A stretch of DNA of 64,000 nt from Pseudomonas graminis (GTDB lineage Bacteria; Pseudomonadota; Gammaproteobacteria; Pseudomonadales; Pseudomonadaceae): NCBI RefSeq assembly GCF_001705435.1, contig NZ_MDEN01000055.1, positions 62,001-126,000 of the forward strand. Reading direction: 5' to 3'. The notes beneath the pieces were generated by a model that was given only the letters and a program-made list of their open reading frames with translations, had not been told where the DNA came from and did no database searches. Position numbers and translations under genes: made by a program. Below are positions 35,720 through 45,903 of this stretch, in pieces (within the stretch, counting starts at the first letter, position 1; each line of letters starts with the position of its first letter).

Positions 35720-37651
35720 CTATTGAATCTGGCGCTGAATCCATTCCCGCACGTCCGCATACGGGTAAGCCTCCAGCGCCGCAAACCCGCCGATGTTCCG
35801 AGCCTTGAGTTTGGTAAACATCGGCACGCTGATCCCACACAGAAACCGCGTCAGGCACTCCGCGCCCGGCTCATGCCCACGGGCCTCCAGGTGCTTGCCA
35901 ACGAACTCGCTGCATAGATCCGCGAAGTCCTGCTCGCTCAACGGCGTCAAGGCTGGCGCCTCGGGGAGCACGGCGACATGCCCCTCACACACAGAGCAGT
36001 GGCCGCAATGCGCGGGCGCACGGTCGTCGCCAAAGTATTGAGCCAGACGATGACTGAGGCACTGCTGGCTGGCAAACAGCTCGAGCATGGCGTGGATGCG
36101 CGCGACTTCGGTCTTTTCGTGGTGGACGAAGTAGTCATGCAACTCTTCGCTTAGCGCTTGGGCGTCGAAGTCGGCGGCGATCAGGCTGTAGACCTCGGTC
36201 ATCTGCTTGCTTTCGAGTTCGATCCAGCCCTTCTCCTGAAAGAAATCCAGCGCCGTCACCACGCGCCCTCGCTCGGCCTGATACTGCTGATACATGGCGT
36301 CGAAGTTGACGGTTGCCCACGTCCGCGCCCGGCTTGACGTATCGGTCAGCGCCTGCACGAATTCACGTCGTTCGCCTTGAAAGCGCTGCACCAGCACCTG
36401 CGGTTCGATCAGGTATTTGAAGCGGTATTCCGCGAAGTACGAATAACGCGGCGCAATGATCCCGCGCAGCTCCAGTTGCACCAACAGCGTTTTGAGCGGC
36501 AGTTGACGGATATTGCTGAGGTCCGACAAGGGCGCCAGCAGAAACTCCCACTGACTGTCGTTACGCGCGCCTTGCAGATCTTCCAGCACCAACCGGATGC
36601 CTTCCTGCTCCGGTGTGTCGCCGTACACGAAGTTCTCCAGCACGTTCAGGCTGTCGCGATTGGCCAGCACCAGACACTCCGACGTCGCCCCGTCCCGGCC
36701 CGCACGACCGATCTCCTGGCTGTAGTTCTCGATGGATTTGGGCAAATCGAAATGCACGACGTTGCGGATGTCACTCTTGTCGATGCCCATCCCGAAAGCG
36801 ATGGTGGCGACGATGCAGTTCAGACGCCCGTCCATGAACTGCCGCTGGATCGACTCGCGCTTATCGTGGGGCAGACCGGCATGGTAGGCGTGCGCCGGGA
36901 TGCCGTTCTGCGACAGGTGAGCCGCCACGAACTCGGCGGTCTTCTGCAGCGTAACGTAGACAATGCTCGGCGGACCGGCCCGTTCGCCAAGCCACTCCAC
37001 CAGACGCCGGCGCTTGTCCCGGCCTGCAACCGGCTCGACCCGCAGCGTGAGGTTGGGCCGGTAGAAGCCCGTCGTCACCACATCGTTCAGGGCGATGCCG
37101 AACTTGCTCTGCATGTCACTGATGACTTGGGGTGTCGCTGTCGCTGTCAGGAGCAGCGCCTGGGGGATATTGAACTCGCGCTGGTAGTCAGGGAGTTTGA
37201 GGTAGTCGGGCCGGAAGTTGTGGCCCCACTCGGAAATGCAGTGGGCCTCGTCCACTACAAGCAGCGAAATCGGCACCTGAGTGATGAAATGCCGGAAGCG
37301 CTCGTTCTTCAGGCGCTCGACGGAGATCATCAGGATTTTCAACTCGCCGGAGCGCGCCCTGGCCATGACGTCAGCGACGTCATCGCGGCTTTGGGCTGAG
37401 TCGATGCTCGCCGCCGCAATGCCGTGTCGCTGGAGGAAAGCCAGTTGGTCCTGAATCAGCGCCAACAGCGGTGATACCACCAGCGTCAGATGCGGCAGCA
37501 GCAACGCCGGCAGCTGATAGCAGAGGGATTTACCGGACCCCGTGGGAAAGATCGCTGCGGCGGAGCGCCCTGCCAACACGGCACTGATGGCGGCCTCTTG
37601 TCCGGCGCGAAACTGCCGATAACCGAAAACCTGCTCAAGGGTTTGATGCAT
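35720..37651 (-). CDS. RecQ-family ATP-dependent DNA helicase
   Basis: 643 aa from ATG 37651 with AAAGGAG upstream. SF2 helicase with Walker A FPTGSGKS (35-42), DEAH box [48 protein letters not shown] and [11 protein letters not shown] cysteine cluster ([11 protein letters not shown], with an earlier Cys) resembles the RecQ zinc module, followed by a short C-terminal domain without a recognisable HRDC. Canonical Pseudomonas RecQ usually sits elsewhere, so this could be an additional paralogue. Confidence 0.88.
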   Translation of the reverse strand: MHQTLEQVFGYRQFRAGQEAAISAVLAGRSAAAIFPTGSGKSLCYQLPALLLPHLTLVVSPLLALIQDQLAFLQRHGIAAASIDSAQSRDDVADVMARARSGELKILMISVERLKNERFRHFITQVPISLLVVDEAHCISEWGHNFRPDYLKLPDYQREFNIPQALLLTATATPQVISDMQSKFGIALNDVVTTGFYRPNLTLRVEPVAGRDKRRRLVEWLGERAGPPSIVYVTLQKTAEFVAAHLSQNGIPAHAYHAGLPHDKRESIQRQFMDGRLNCIVATIAFGMGIDKSDIRNVVHFDLPKSIENYSQEIGRAGRDGATSECLVLANRDSLNVLENFVYGDTPEQEGIRLVLEDLQGARNDSQWEFLLAPLSDLSNIRQLPLKTLLVQLELRGIIAPRYSYFAEYRFKYLIEPQVLVQRFQGERREFVQALTDTSSRARTWATVNFDAMYQQYQAERGRVVTALDFFQEKGWIELESKQMTEVYSLIAADFDAQALSEELHDYFVHHEKTEVARIHAMLELFASQQCLSHRLAQYFGDDRAPAHCGHCSVCEGHVAVLPEAPALTPLSEQDFADLCSEFVGKHLEARGHEPGAECLTRFLCGISVPMFTKLKARNIGGFAALEAYPYADVREWIQRQIQ

Positions 37652-37893
37652 GTGCTGCCACTCCTTTGACCGTCGCAAGGGCGTGAACCATAGCGCGGTG
37701 GGTCCGGGCGCAATACACCTAAACCATTACAGAAATATCGGACAGGATACAGCGCGGACAAATACCGCGCGCCATGCTGGCAAAACGTCATGCCGAGGAT
37801 TAATCTCGCGCGACGCGTATTCAAGCGCTGTACGTCAGCCACCCCGATTGACTGCAAACCGGTCGACAACACACGATTCGCCAAGGAGAGGCA

Positions 37894-38697
37894 ATGCAAT
37901 CCACGCCCCAGCCCGAGGATGACGGGCTTACCATGCAACGGCTGGCCCCCGGCCAATTCGACGTTGTGCTCGGCTCGCATCCTGCCCGGCGAGCTGCCGC
38001 ATCCGGCAACGGCAACTGGCCGCTGAGTAGCGTTCTGATCTGCCTCGCGCTGCTGATCGCGATTATCTTTCTGATCGCGCAAATGTTTCGCACGCCCAAG
38101 CCTGCAGCAACGGTCATTCCTGCGCCGCCCATCGCAGAGGTGGTCAGTGAGACTGACCCAGAGCCCGTCGCTCAGGTGCGCAACGTCGAACAAGTGGTTT
38201 ATATCGCCCCCAAAGTTGAAGTCTCCCAACCCGCCACGGCGCGGCCGCTCGACGCCTGCCTGAAAGACGGCAACGTGATCGACCGGGATGTCATCAATTG
38301 CCGCTTCGGTGAAGCTCAGGCCAACGACTCCCAAGCCACTCGACCCCAAGGCATGGTTTCAGATCGTTACATGGCGACCTACAAGGCCGCCGCCGCCAAA
38401 CCCAAAACCGAGCCCGCGCGGCGCTATGAAGTAGCAGGTGTGTTCATCCGTGAAATAGACGGGCGAAATCGCTATGAAGCCCGCTATCGCATTTCCAACA
38501 ACCATATTGAAACCAGCAGTGTCTGCATGAACTTCCTGGCCGACAGTGTCGAACACCGTGAATGCCGCCGCGCCGCCGTACCCTACTTCAAAGACATGTG
38601 CAGCGACTGGAGCAAACGCGTCGCCAAAGATAAGAGCGACAAGAACAAACTGGCGCAAGAGCAGTACTGCACAGCGGCCCGGGATTATTCAGCGTGA
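37894..38697 (+). CDS. Single-pass envelope protein, function unknown
   Basis: 267 aa starting after AAGGAGAGGCA. A short cytoplasmic segment (1-42) is followed by one TM helix at 43-65 (PLSSVLICLALLIAIIFLIAQMF), a Pro/Ala/Val-rich linker, and a C-terminal domain with several cysteines (DACLKDG, INCRFG, VCMNFL, RECRRA, MCSDW, QYCTA). That suggests a disulfide-stabilised periplasmic fold. No known family recognised. It is transcribed towards the orphan hydrolase 128 nt downstream. Confidence 0.7.
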   Translation: MQSTPQPEDDGLTMQRLAPGQFDVVLGSHPARRAAASGNGNWPLSSVLICLALLIAIIFLIAQMFRTPKPAATVIPAPPIAEVVSETDPEPVAQVRNVEQVVYIAPKVEVSQPATARPLDACLKDGNVIDRDVINCRFGEAQANDSQATRPQGMVSDRYMATYKAAAAKPKTEPARRYEVAGVFIREIDGRNRYEARYRISNNHIETSSVCMNFLADSVEHRECRRAAVPYFKDMCSDWSKRVAKDKSDKNKLAQEQYCTAARDYSA

Positions 38698-38787
38698 TGG
38701 AAAAACAATTCACGCCACCAGATAGTCATTAGCGCTCCACTGAACATGAAGTAACAACAACAGCGGACGCGTCCACAATCAGTCTTC

Positions 38788-38820
38788 TAACCTCGTGATT
38801 CCTATCCACCAACGAGGTTA
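38788..38820 (+). promoter_or_regulatory. RBS-sequestering hairpin before the hydrolase gene
   Basis: TAACCTCGT (38788-38796) pairs perfectly with ACGAGGTTA (38812-38820), 15-nt loop. The GAGG Shine-Dalgarno (38814-38817), 8 nt before ATG 38826, is buried in the 3' arm. Confidence 0.6.
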
Positions 38821-38825
38821 TAAAT

Positions 38826-39953
38826 ATGACAACTTTTACAATTTTCTTTTGCGGCACGGGCTCGACTAAATACGACCACCTGCACAAGAACTACTGGAAC
38901 GGTGAGCTGGTTGCGACGCTGGCCAATAACATTGAAGGTCACGAGTTCGCCGAGTGGATCGTCATTGACGGGCCGGGTAGCGGCAATATGCAGGCCGATG
39001 AGCTGTTCACCGAACCCAAAGCATTCGGGTGGACTGGCCCCGCTTTCGGCAAAGGCTGGCACGAGAATGTGCAGCATGCCGTCAACATCATTCAGGGCAA
39101 ATTCGACTGGCAAAGAACCAAACTGTCGGAAGCCGATTACCAGCGCCTCAAGCGAGCCGATGTGCCTATTCCCGACGCCCAGGCACACGGCTCATGGTTC
39201 TGGCGGCAGTACGACTACGGCAATCGCATCAGCCCGCAGGAACTCCAGCAACAGCTGATCAAGAACCTGAGAAAAGGCGGCTTGATCCCAAAGCAAATCA
39301 ATCTGGTGGGCTGGAGTCGTGGCGGCGTCAGTTGTCACATGCTCGCCAATGCGCTGCTGGCTAATCCGGCCACGCGTCATATACCGGTCAACATATTTGC
39401 GGTGGACCCGGTGCCCGGCCCCTTGAATTACCAGCTTGAAAAAGTTTCTCTCGGCAGCAACGTCAAAGAATATGTGGCGTTCTATGCCCGCGACGAACGC
39501 TCTAAAGGATTTTCCTGCATCATTCCTAAAACAGCTCCAAAGACCAAAGTCAGCATCTATCCCATGGCCGGACGTCACGCGACGCTGGTGGGTAACGCGT
39601 CGCTCTCGGGAGCGAGTGGGCCAGGTGACCTGACAGAGCCTGGCAAGTTGGTGCGGCATTACGCCGAAGTGTGTCTGACCCGATGGGGAACGAAGTTACA
39701 AAGAAAACTCAACTTGTCGACCATCGACATTGGCAAACTGCACCAAAGTATCGTTATGCATGAAGCCAAGTTCATCAAGATGCGAAGCCACTCATACACT
39801 GTTTTGGTTGAAGACCACAAAAAAGAGCGGTATGTCAGTTATGCCGACAAGGGAACCGGTTTCAGCATGGTAGCGGGAACGCCGTTTAAGCCTGCGGAAG
39901 GGTTGGCGGCGAACCTCGCGAAAGGAGCCAGCGCGTACAAAGATATCTCTTGA
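38826..39953 (+). CDS. Orphan alpha/beta-hydrolase, T6SS lipase-effector-like
   Basis: 375 aa with no signal peptide. It begins TTFTIFFCGTGSTKYDHLHK, similar to the first strand of DUF2235/Tle1-type lipases (fCDGTgn). The nucleophile elbow is GWSRGG with S164, a likely Asp is D194 (FAVDPVPG) and a likely His is H251 (MAGRHATLVG). These residues suggest an intact triad. The absence of a signal peptide with a lipase fold fits type VI secretion, but no VgrG, PAAR or chaperone gene is adjacent. Its family is not certain, and an alternative role in lipid metabolism is possible. Confidence 0.65.
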   Translation: MTTFTIFFCGTGSTKYDHLHKNYWNGELVATLANNIEGHEFAEWIVIDGPGSGNMQADELFTEPKAFGWTGPAFGKGWHENVQHAVNIIQGKFDWQRTKLSEADYQRLKRADVPIPDAQAHGSWFWRQYDYGNRISPQELQQQLIKNLRKGGLIPKQINLVGWSRGGVSCHMLANALLANPATRHIPVNIFAVDPVPGPLNYQLEKVSLGSNVKEYVAFYARDERSKGFSCIIPKTAPKTKVSIYPMAGRHATLVGNASLSGASGPGDLTEPGKLVRHYAEVCLTRWGTKLQRKLNLSTIDIGKLHQSIVMHEAKFIKMRSHSYTVLVEDHKKERYVSYADKGTGFSMVAGTPFKPAEGLAANLAKGASAYKDIS

Positions 39954-40060
39954 GGTTCGATCCACACCCGCGAAGCATCCCGCCGTTCAGGTTTCTGACT
40001 GCACGGATCAACGCCAACGCCCTCCTGGCTGAGCGCTGCGCTGGCGAAAAAGAATTCCCG

Positions 40061-40103
40061 AAGAAACCGCGCCCACTGAGGGCGGTTTCTTCGTTCCGTT
40101 TTT
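40061..40103 (+). terminator. Terminator downstream of the hydrolase gene
   Basis: GAAACCGC...GCGGTTTC stem (40063-40089, imperfect) followed by a T run at 40098-40104. Confidence 0.65.
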
Positions 40104-40191
40104 TGTCATCGCCTCATTGACCCGCCGGCGCATTCTGCGGTCATAGGAGGCTAGAGTCAGAGACAACCGCAGCGATTACGGACGGAACAAC

Positions 40192-40926
40192 ATGCCTCAA
40201 GCAGCCCCGCGAACCCATACACGCCTGCTACCGCTGTTACTCGCAGTCACCGCCGCTCTTCTTTCGGGCTGCGGCGATGAAGCCAAGACAGCCGGGACGG
40301 CGACCGCAAGTGCGTCGCCCCTTCAGAAGAGCATGATTGTCGACGTCAGTGGCGCGCTCAACCTGCACTACGAGGCAAAAGGCGATCAAGTAGCCGTTGG
40401 CTTCCTGCCCGGCAAGCTGCCCGGCTCCAACTGGCTGACACTCAGCGCGGATCAGGAAGCCGAAGGCGACCGCAATGAGGTGAGTATCGGCCCTATCCTC
40501 GGGTTCTCTTTCGACAACCCTGATCAAGAGAAGAAAGCGATCATGTTTCAGGGTGGCCGCGTCGAAGTGGCCCACGATGAAAATAGCGCGTCCTACGACA
40601 CCGGTTCGTACTATCAGTATTTCGACACGGACAAGGGTGGGGGCAATAGCAACGTCCAGCTCGTCTTCAGCAAAATCGAGAAACTCACCTCCCCCAACAA
40701 ACTGCTCGACCGCTATCGGTTGATCGGCACGTTCCAGTTCAACGCGGCGCTTTCCCCTGAACAGCCCACCGACGAATGTACTCGGGAAGCCGCTGCGTAC
40801 GCGGCCGAGCACGGCGAACGCCACCCGGGGTTCGATGCCAAGCTGTGTAATGCGAAGAGCGTTGTGGCGAAGGGCAGCTTCGACATCACTCAGGACTTTC
40901 CGGTGACGACGAAGGCTGACGGCTAG
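40192..40926 (+). CDS. Predicted lipoprotein, function unknown
   Basis: 244 aa with a lipoprotein signal (LLPLLLAVTAALLSGC, lipid Cys at about 27). The mature part has no known motif but contains strand-like segments (VSIGPILGFSFDN, AIMFQGGRVEVAHD, NVQLVFSKIEKL, YRLIGTFQFN) and two Cys near the C-terminus. It is separated from the upstream hydrolase by a terminator, so a link with it is speculative. Confidence 0.75.
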   Translation: MPQAAPRTHTRLLPLLLAVTAALLSGCGDEAKTAGTATASASPLQKSMIVDVSGALNLHYEAKGDQVAVGFLPGKLPGSNWLTLSADQEAEGDRNEVSIGPILGFSFDNPDQEKKAIMFQGGRVEVAHDENSASYDTGSYYQYFDTDKGGGNSNVQLVFSKIEKLTSPNKLLDRYRLIGTFQFNAALSPEQPTDECTREAAAYAAEHGERHPGFDAKLCNAKSVVAKGSFDITQDFPVTTKADG

Positions 40927-40943
40927 CTACCGCGCAGGATAAA

Positions 40944-40973
40944 AAAACCGCCCCGAAGGGCGGTTTCTTTTTA
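40944..40973. terminator. Bidirectional terminator, lipoprotein gene / pckA
   Basis: AAACCGCC-CCGAA-GGGCGGTTT with A runs and T runs on both sides, between two convergent genes. Confidence 0.85.
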
Positions 40974-40986
40974 GCAGGTACCGATC

Positions 40987-42528
40987 TTACAGCTTCGGGC
41001 CCGCTGCCTTGATCGCGTCGCTCACTTCGAACTTCTTGAAGTTCTCGATGAACAGGCCGGCCAGTGCTTTGGCGGCTTCGTCGTACGCCGCTTTGTCAGC
41101 CCAGGTGTTGCGCGGGTTGAGCAGTCCGGTTTCGACGCCTGGCACGGAGGTCGGGACGTCCAGGTTGACGGTGTCGAGGTGCTCGGTTTCTGCACCGATC
41201 AACGCGCCGCTCTGAATGGCCGCGATAACGCCGCGGGTGGTCGGAATGTTGAAGCGTTTGCCAACACCGTAGCCGCCGCCGGTCCAGCCGGTGTTGACCA
41301 GGTAGACCTTGGAGCCGAAACCGCGGATGCGCTTGATCAGCAGCTCTGCGTATTCGCCCGCCGGACGCGGGAAGAACGGTGCGCCGAAGCAGGTAGAGAA
41401 CGTCGACTTGATGCCGGCGCCAGAACCCATTTCAGTGGAACCGACCAGTGCGGTGTAACCCGACAGGAAGTGGTAGGCCGCTTGTTCTTCGCTGAGGATC
41501 GACACCGGCGGCAGCACGCCAGTCAGGTCGCAGGTCAGGAAGATCACCGCGTTTGGCTCGCCGCCCAGGTTCTTCTCGGAACGCTTTTCAACGTGCTCGA
41601 GCGGGTAAGCGGCGCGGCTGTTCTGAGTCAGGCTGCCGTCGGCGTAGTCAGCATGACCGGCTGCGTCCAGCACCACGTTTTCCAGCACGGCGCCGTGCTT
41701 GATGGCCTTCCAGATAACCGGCTCGTTCTTCTCGGAGAGGTCGATGCACTTGGCATAGCAACCGCCTTCGATATTGAAGACAACGCCTTCGCCCCAGCCG
41801 TGTTCGTCGTCACCGATCAGGTAACGGGTCTCGTCGGCGGACAGTGTGGTTTTACCGGTACCGGACAGACCGAAGAACAGCGTCACGTCGCCGTCTTCAC
41901 CGATATTGGCCGCGCAGTGCATTGGCAGCACATCGGAAGCCGGCAGCAGGAAGTTCTGCACCGAGAACATGGCTTTCTTCATTTCACCGGCGTAACGCAT
42001 ACCGGCAATGAGGACCTTCTTCTGGGCGAAGTTGATGATGACGCAACCGTCGGAGTTGGTACCATCACGCTCAGGCACGCACTCGAAGTTAGCCACGTTG
42101 AGCACTTGCCATTCTTCACGGCCGGCCGGGTTGTACTGGGCCGGATTGATGAACAGGCAGCGACCGAACAGGTTCTGCCAGGCAGTCTGCGTGGTCATCT
42201 TGACCGCAAGGTAGTGATCTTCGGCGGCGCCTACGTGCACGTGGGAAACGAAGTGTTCCTGAGCGTTGTTGAACGCCTCGACACGCGCCCACAGGGCATC
42301 GAACTTGTCGGCCGGGAACTTGCGGTTGATCGGCCCCCAGGCGATCGCAGCCTGGGTGGAGGGTTCGTCTACGATGAAGCGGTCGACAGGCGAGCGGCCT
42401 GTGCGGTGGCCTGTTTCCACGACGAGTGCGCCAGTATCGGACAGCACGCCTTCTTCGCGTTTGAGGGCTTCTTTAACCAGATCGTCGACACTGAGATCGG
42501 TGTGAACGGCGTTATTGGCTTGCGTCAT
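40987..42528 (-). CDS. pckA: Phosphoenolpyruvate carboxykinase (ATP)
   Basis: 513 aa starting [11 protein letters not shown] at ATG 42528 with GGGGAA just upstream, the usual Pseudomonas length. It converts oxaloacetate plus ATP to PEP for gluconeogenesis, in the cytosol. Kinase motif [14 protein letters not shown] and metal/PEP residues in [26 protein letters not shown] and [14 protein letters not shown] are present. An inverted repeat in the 5' leader lies at 42572-42596. Confidence 0.98.
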   Translation of the reverse strand: MTQANNAVHTDLSVDDLVKEALKREEGVLSDTGALVVETGHRTGRSPVDRFIVDEPSTQAAIAWGPINRKFPADKFDALWARVEAFNNAQEHFVSHVHVGAAEDHYLAVKMTTQTAWQNLFGRCLFINPAQYNPAGREEWQVLNVANFECVPERDGTNSDGCVIINFAQKKVLIAGMRYAGEMKKAMFSVQNFLLPASDVLPMHCAANIGEDGDVTLFFGLSGTGKTTLSADETRYLIGDDEHGWGEGVVFNIEGGCYAKCIDLSEKNEPVIWKAIKHGAVLENVVLDAAGHADYADGSLTQNSRAAYPLEHVEKRSEKNLGGEPNAVIFLTCDLTGVLPPVSILSEEQAAYHFLSGYTALVGSTEMGSGAGIKSTFSTCFGAPFFPRPAGEYAELLIKRIRGFGSKVYLVNTGWTGGGYGVGKRFNIPTTRGVIAAIQSGALIGAETEHLDTVNLDVPTSVPGVETGLLNPRNTWADKAAYDEAAKALAGLFIENFKKFEVSDAIKAAGPKL

Positions 42529-42571
42529 GAGATTCCCCGTCGGCTCGATGGCCGAGTGCTCCAAACGTTTT

Positions 42572-42596
42572 GTAGTAGAAAAACCAACACTACTAC
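42572..42596. promoter_or_regulatory. Inverted repeat in the pckA leader
   Basis: GTAGTAG (42572-42578) and CTACTAC (42590-42596), perfect 7-bp arms, 11-nt spacer, 44 nt upstream of pckA. Operator or leader hairpin. Confidence 0.45.
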
Positions 42597-42719
42597 AGCT
42601 AAAAAGTGGCCGGATTATGCCAGAAAAGCCCAAAAAAGGTAGGGCCCTCCTGTCAGAACTACATGAAGAAGAGTCAAGCGGGCCGGGCGGAAAGCTTTCA
42701 GCGCAGGACCCGCACTACA

Positions 42720-43622
42720 TTAATGGCGGGTATCGGAAGGGGTATCTACCCCGCCCCCTGCAAACAGCTGCGCTACATCCGTTGCATCGAACAGATAGCG
42801 CTGATTGCAGAACTGACAGTCGATCTCCACCGCACCGTGATGCTCGATCACCAACTGCTGTGCATCTTCCAGACCAAGACTGACCAACGCATTGCCAGAA
42901 CGTTCGCGCGAGCAGCTGCAACGGAACACCAGTGGCTGGACGTCGAACATCCGCACGACGTCTTCGTGGAACAGGCGTTTCAACACGGTTTCGTTGGTCA
43001 GGCTGAGCAGTTCTTCGGCGGTCAGGGTGTCAACCAGCACATTGACATGCTGCCAGCTGGCTTCACGCTCATCCTGATCTTTCAGCTTCTCAGCCGGCAG
43101 TTGTTGCAGCAGCAGCCCACGTGCGCGTTTGCCGTCGGCCTTGATCCAGAAACGCGTCGGCAATTGCTCCGACATCACAAAGTATTCGGACAGGCAGGCC
43201 GACAGGTCGACGCCGTCCAGGCCCACGATGCCCTGATAGCGTTTGCCCTGACGTGGATCGATGGTCATGGTCAGGTCGCCATCGGGCATCAGGTCGAGCA
43301 GCGTGGCGTCCGGCTTCACCAAGGCCTCGTCGTAACGCGCAATCCCGCGCAGTTCACGCTCGCTGGAGCACTCGACCATCAGCAACGACACCGGTCCAAG
43401 GGACCGAGCCTGCAGAACCAGCAGGCCGTCGAACTTCAGCGTGCCCACCAACAGCGCAGCGGCGGCGAGCATTTCGCCGAGCAACTGAGCCACTGGCTCG
43501 GGATACGGGTGCTTGGCAAGGACCTCGGCGTAGCTGCGCTCAAGGGCCACGAGCTCGCCGCGCACGTCGCTCTCGTCAAAGATGAAACGCTGGGTGTAAT
43601 CGGTATCCGCAAAGTCTGACAT
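42720..43622 (-). CDS. hslO: Redox-regulated chaperone Hsp33
   Basis: 300 aa starting [25 protein letters not shown] at ATG 43622. A longer TTG-initiated reading is unlikely. Oxidation-activated holdase. The C-terminal zinc switch is complete, with FRCSCSRER (CxC) and DCQFCNQR (CxxC). It lies upstream of pckA on the same strand, divergent from the PAP2 gene. Confidence 0.96.
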   Translation of the reverse strand: MSDFADTDYTQRFIFDESDVRGELVALERSYAEVLAKHPYPEPVAQLLGEMLAAAALLVGTLKFDGLLVLQARSLGPVSLLMVECSSERELRGIARYDEALVKPDATLLDLMPDGDLTMTIDPRQGKRYQGIVGLDGVDLSACLSEYFVMSEQLPTRFWIKADGKRARGLLLQQLPAEKLKDQDEREASWQHVNVLVDTLTAEELLSLTNETVLKRLFHEDVVRMFDVQPLVFRCSCSRERSGNALVSLGLEDAQQLVIEHHGAVEIDCQFCNQRYLFDATDVAQLFAGGGVDTPSDTRH

Positions 43623-43720
43623 AGGAGAAGGTATCTGAATGGATGACAAAATGATGACAAGCGCCTATAAAGCGCGGTTTCGCACCGCTTGGTGCACTGC
43701 CATGCCGATGGGGGCATTTT

Positions 43721-44530
43721 ATGGACTATCCCGCATTGTTCCAACCCAAGTGGAACGCCAAAAAATTCCTGCTGTGTAATCTGGTGGCGCTGGGCCTGCT
43801 ACTGCTGTGGGTGTGGCCCACGGGACACGCGGCTTTCACGCACTTCGACGAAGGCCTGTTTCACTTGCTGAACCGCCCGCTTGAGCAAAACAAGGCGTGG
43901 CTGTGGGTCTGGACGATTGCCAGCATGCGACCCTTCGACATCGTCGTCGGCCTGATTCTGCTCACGCTGCTCATAAAGGGCGACTGGGTGTTCAAATCCT
44001 TGCAAACGCGTGCCGCGCTGATCGGCTTTGTGCTCACGCTGATCCTGCTGCTGATCATCCGCACGGTGTTTTCCAAAATCATCGACCACAGCGCGCTGCA
44101 ACATGACAGCGCGTCAGTGATGATCCCCGATGCCATCAAGCTCAGCGACATATTCCCGGAGCTGGAGGACAAGTGGCAGCTCAAGGATCGTTCCAGCCAG
44201 AGCTTCCCGGGCGACCACGCTTCGGTGCTGCTGATCTGGGCGATGTTCATGAGCGTCTACAGCCGCACAGTCGGCCAGCGCGTGGTCATCTGGGCCCTGG
44301 CGTTTCTGTTCATGATGCCGCGCCTGGTCGCCGGGGCCCATTGGGGTCAGGACGACTACATTGGCGGTGTAATGATCGCATTGCTCGCGCTGGGCTGGAG
44401 CTGCTACACCCCGTTCGTGGCCACCGCTACCGGGGTTCTGTTTCGACTGACGGCACCAGTCTTCAACGTGATGGGCCGCCTGCCGCTGCTCAAATGCCTG
44501 AGCATCATGAAGCAGGGCTCTCATTTGTAA
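43721..44530 (+). CDS. PAP2-family membrane phosphatase
   Basis: 269 aa with about five to six TM helices. The PAP2 motifs are present: KDRSSQSFPGDHAS (motif 2) and PRLVAGAHWGQDDYIGG (motif 3), plus a basic residue before a helix. The family includes undecaprenyl pyrophosphate phosphatases and lipid A-modifying LpxT/LpxE. The substrate is likely a lipid-linked phosphate but not identified here. Confidence 0.85.
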   Translation: MDYPALFQPKWNAKKFLLCNLVALGLLLLWVWPTGHAAFTHFDEGLFHLLNRPLEQNKAWLWVWTIASMRPFDIVVGLILLTLLIKGDWVFKSLQTRAALIGFVLTLILLLIIRTVFSKIIDHSALQHDSASVMIPDAIKLSDIFPELEDKWQLKDRSSQSFPGDHASVLLIWAMFMSVYSRTVGQRVVIWALAFLFMMPRLVAGAHWGQDDYIGGVMIALLALGWSCYTPFVATATGVLFRLTAPVFNVMGRLPLLKCLSIMKQGSHL

Positions 44531-44595
44531 GCTGCCTGTTGCTACAGAGCAGTCCGGGGTCGATCAATGCGCGATCCCGGAAAGCGGCGAGATCG

Positions 44596-44997
44596 TCAGT
44601 CGTCACCCGAACGAAAATGAAACAATTGCCGACGCTGCTTTTTGGTCGGCCTGCCGTCAGTGGTCACGCCCAGGCTTCCGGCCTTGCGCATCTCGGCGGC
44701 TTGCTCGCGTTTGGCGAGGCTTTCCGGGGTTTCGCTGTACAGCAACTGAGCCTCGGGGGCGCCACGGCGGACAATCGACAACGCCTGGACCACAACGGTC
44801 CGCTCATCGAAACCCGCTCTGATCTGGAACTCGTCCCCTACCCGCGGCTCTTTTCCCGGCTTGCAACGCTCGCCGCGGCAATGAACCTTACCGCTTTCAA
44901 TGGCGGCTTTTGCCAGCGCACGCGTCTTGAAGAAACGCGCCGCCCAAAGCCATTTGTCCAGACGGACTTTGTCGTCCTCGTCTGACTTCTGTGTCAT
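44596..44997 (-). CDS. hslR: Ribosome-associated heat shock protein Hsp15
   Basis: 133 aa S4-domain RNA-binding protein. VRLDKWLWAARFFKTRALAKAAIESGKVHCRGERCKPGKEPRVGD is the S4 motif, with a basic C-terminus (TKKQRRQLFHFRS). Hsp15 recycles stalled 50S subunits. It is read divergently from rimA. Confidence 0.95.
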   Translation of the reverse strand: MTQKSDEDDKVRLDKWLWAARFFKTRALAKAAIESGKVHCRGERCKPGKEPRVGDEFQIRAGFDERTVVVQALSIVRRGAPEAQLLYSETPESLAKREQAAEMRKAGSLGVTTDGRPTKKQRRQLFHFRSGDD

Positions 44998-45114
44998 CTG
45001 AATTCCTCAATCTTGTAATGGTCAGAATCGTACTACGTCACGCCGGGGACGCAGTAACCGCCACCCTCGTTTACACTGCCCACCAGACTAAAGCGCCGGC
45101 TTCAGGAGAACGAC

Positions 45115-45888
45115 GTGACAGACTTCCCAACGTCATTGACTGGTGGGTGCCAGGGCTGCAGAGAAAGCTCCGCACTGGATTTCGAATTTGAATTCGCCTA
45201 TCAGCCCATCGTGGACGTCCGCGACCGCTCGGTATTCGCTCACGAGGCGTTGGTACGAGGCGTCAACGGCGAGGGTGCCCTGTCTGTCCTGAACCAGATC
45301 GACGACACCAACCGTTACCGTTTCGATCAATTGTGCCGAACCCGCGCGATTTCAACTGCCGCCCGGCTGGGAATGGACGAATACCTGTCGATCAACTTCC
45401 TGCCCAACGCGGTGTATCGCCCCGACCTGTGCATTCGCAGCACCCTTGAAGCGGCCCGCGCCCACAACTTTCCGCTGGACCGGTTGATCTTCGAGACCGT
45501 CGAAACCGAGCACATCTGCAGCAACAGCCACCTGACCAACATTCTTCGGGAGTATCGCCAGTTCGGCTTCAAGACCGCCATCGACGACTTTGGCGCCGGG
45601 CACTCCGGACTCACCCTCCTCGCCGACTTTCAGCCTGACCTGATCAAGCTCGACATGGCCCTGGTGCGCAACGTCCATCTGGACCCTGCACGGCAGGCCA
45701 TCGTGCGCGGCATTGTCACAATGTGTACGGACCTGAACGTTACAGTGATCGCCGAAGGCATCGAAGATGCGGGCGAACGGGACTTCCTCGCCGACTGCAA
45801 CATTTACCTCATGCAGGGCTACTGGTTCGCCAAGCCTGCATTCCAAGCGCTGGCGCACATCGATGCCGGCGCCTGGCAGAACGTGTAA
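45115..45888 (+). CDS. rimA: EAL-domain c-di-GMP phosphodiesterase RimA
   Basis: 257 aa from GTG 45115 with AGGAGAAC upstream. EAL domain: HEALVRG (E44-A45-L46), DDFGAG at 157-162, IKLDM at 177-181, AEGIED with E214, and LMQGYWFAKP. All catalytic elements appear intact. It is the first gene of rimABK, known in P. fluorescens to adjust ribosomal protein S6 glutamation by c-di-GMP. The next gene follows 15 nt later. Confidence 0.9.
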   Translation: MTDFPTSLTGGCQGCRESSALDFEFEFAYQPIVDVRDRSVFAHEALVRGVNGEGALSVLNQIDDTNRYRFDQLCRTRAISTAARLGMDEYLSINFLPNAVYRPDLCIRSTLEAARAHNFPLDRLIFETVETEHICSNSHLTNILREYRQFGFKTAIDDFGAGHSGLTLLADFQPDLIKLDMALVRNVHLDPARQAIVRGIVTMCTDLNVTVIAEGIEDAGERDFLADCNIYLMQGYWFAKPAFQALAHIDAGAWQNV

Positions 45889-45903
45889 ACGAACGGAACC
45901 GCT

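Noticed and set aside
41179..42642. 487-codon open frame on the plus strand
   Set aside because: Antisense to pckA, whose identity is certain.
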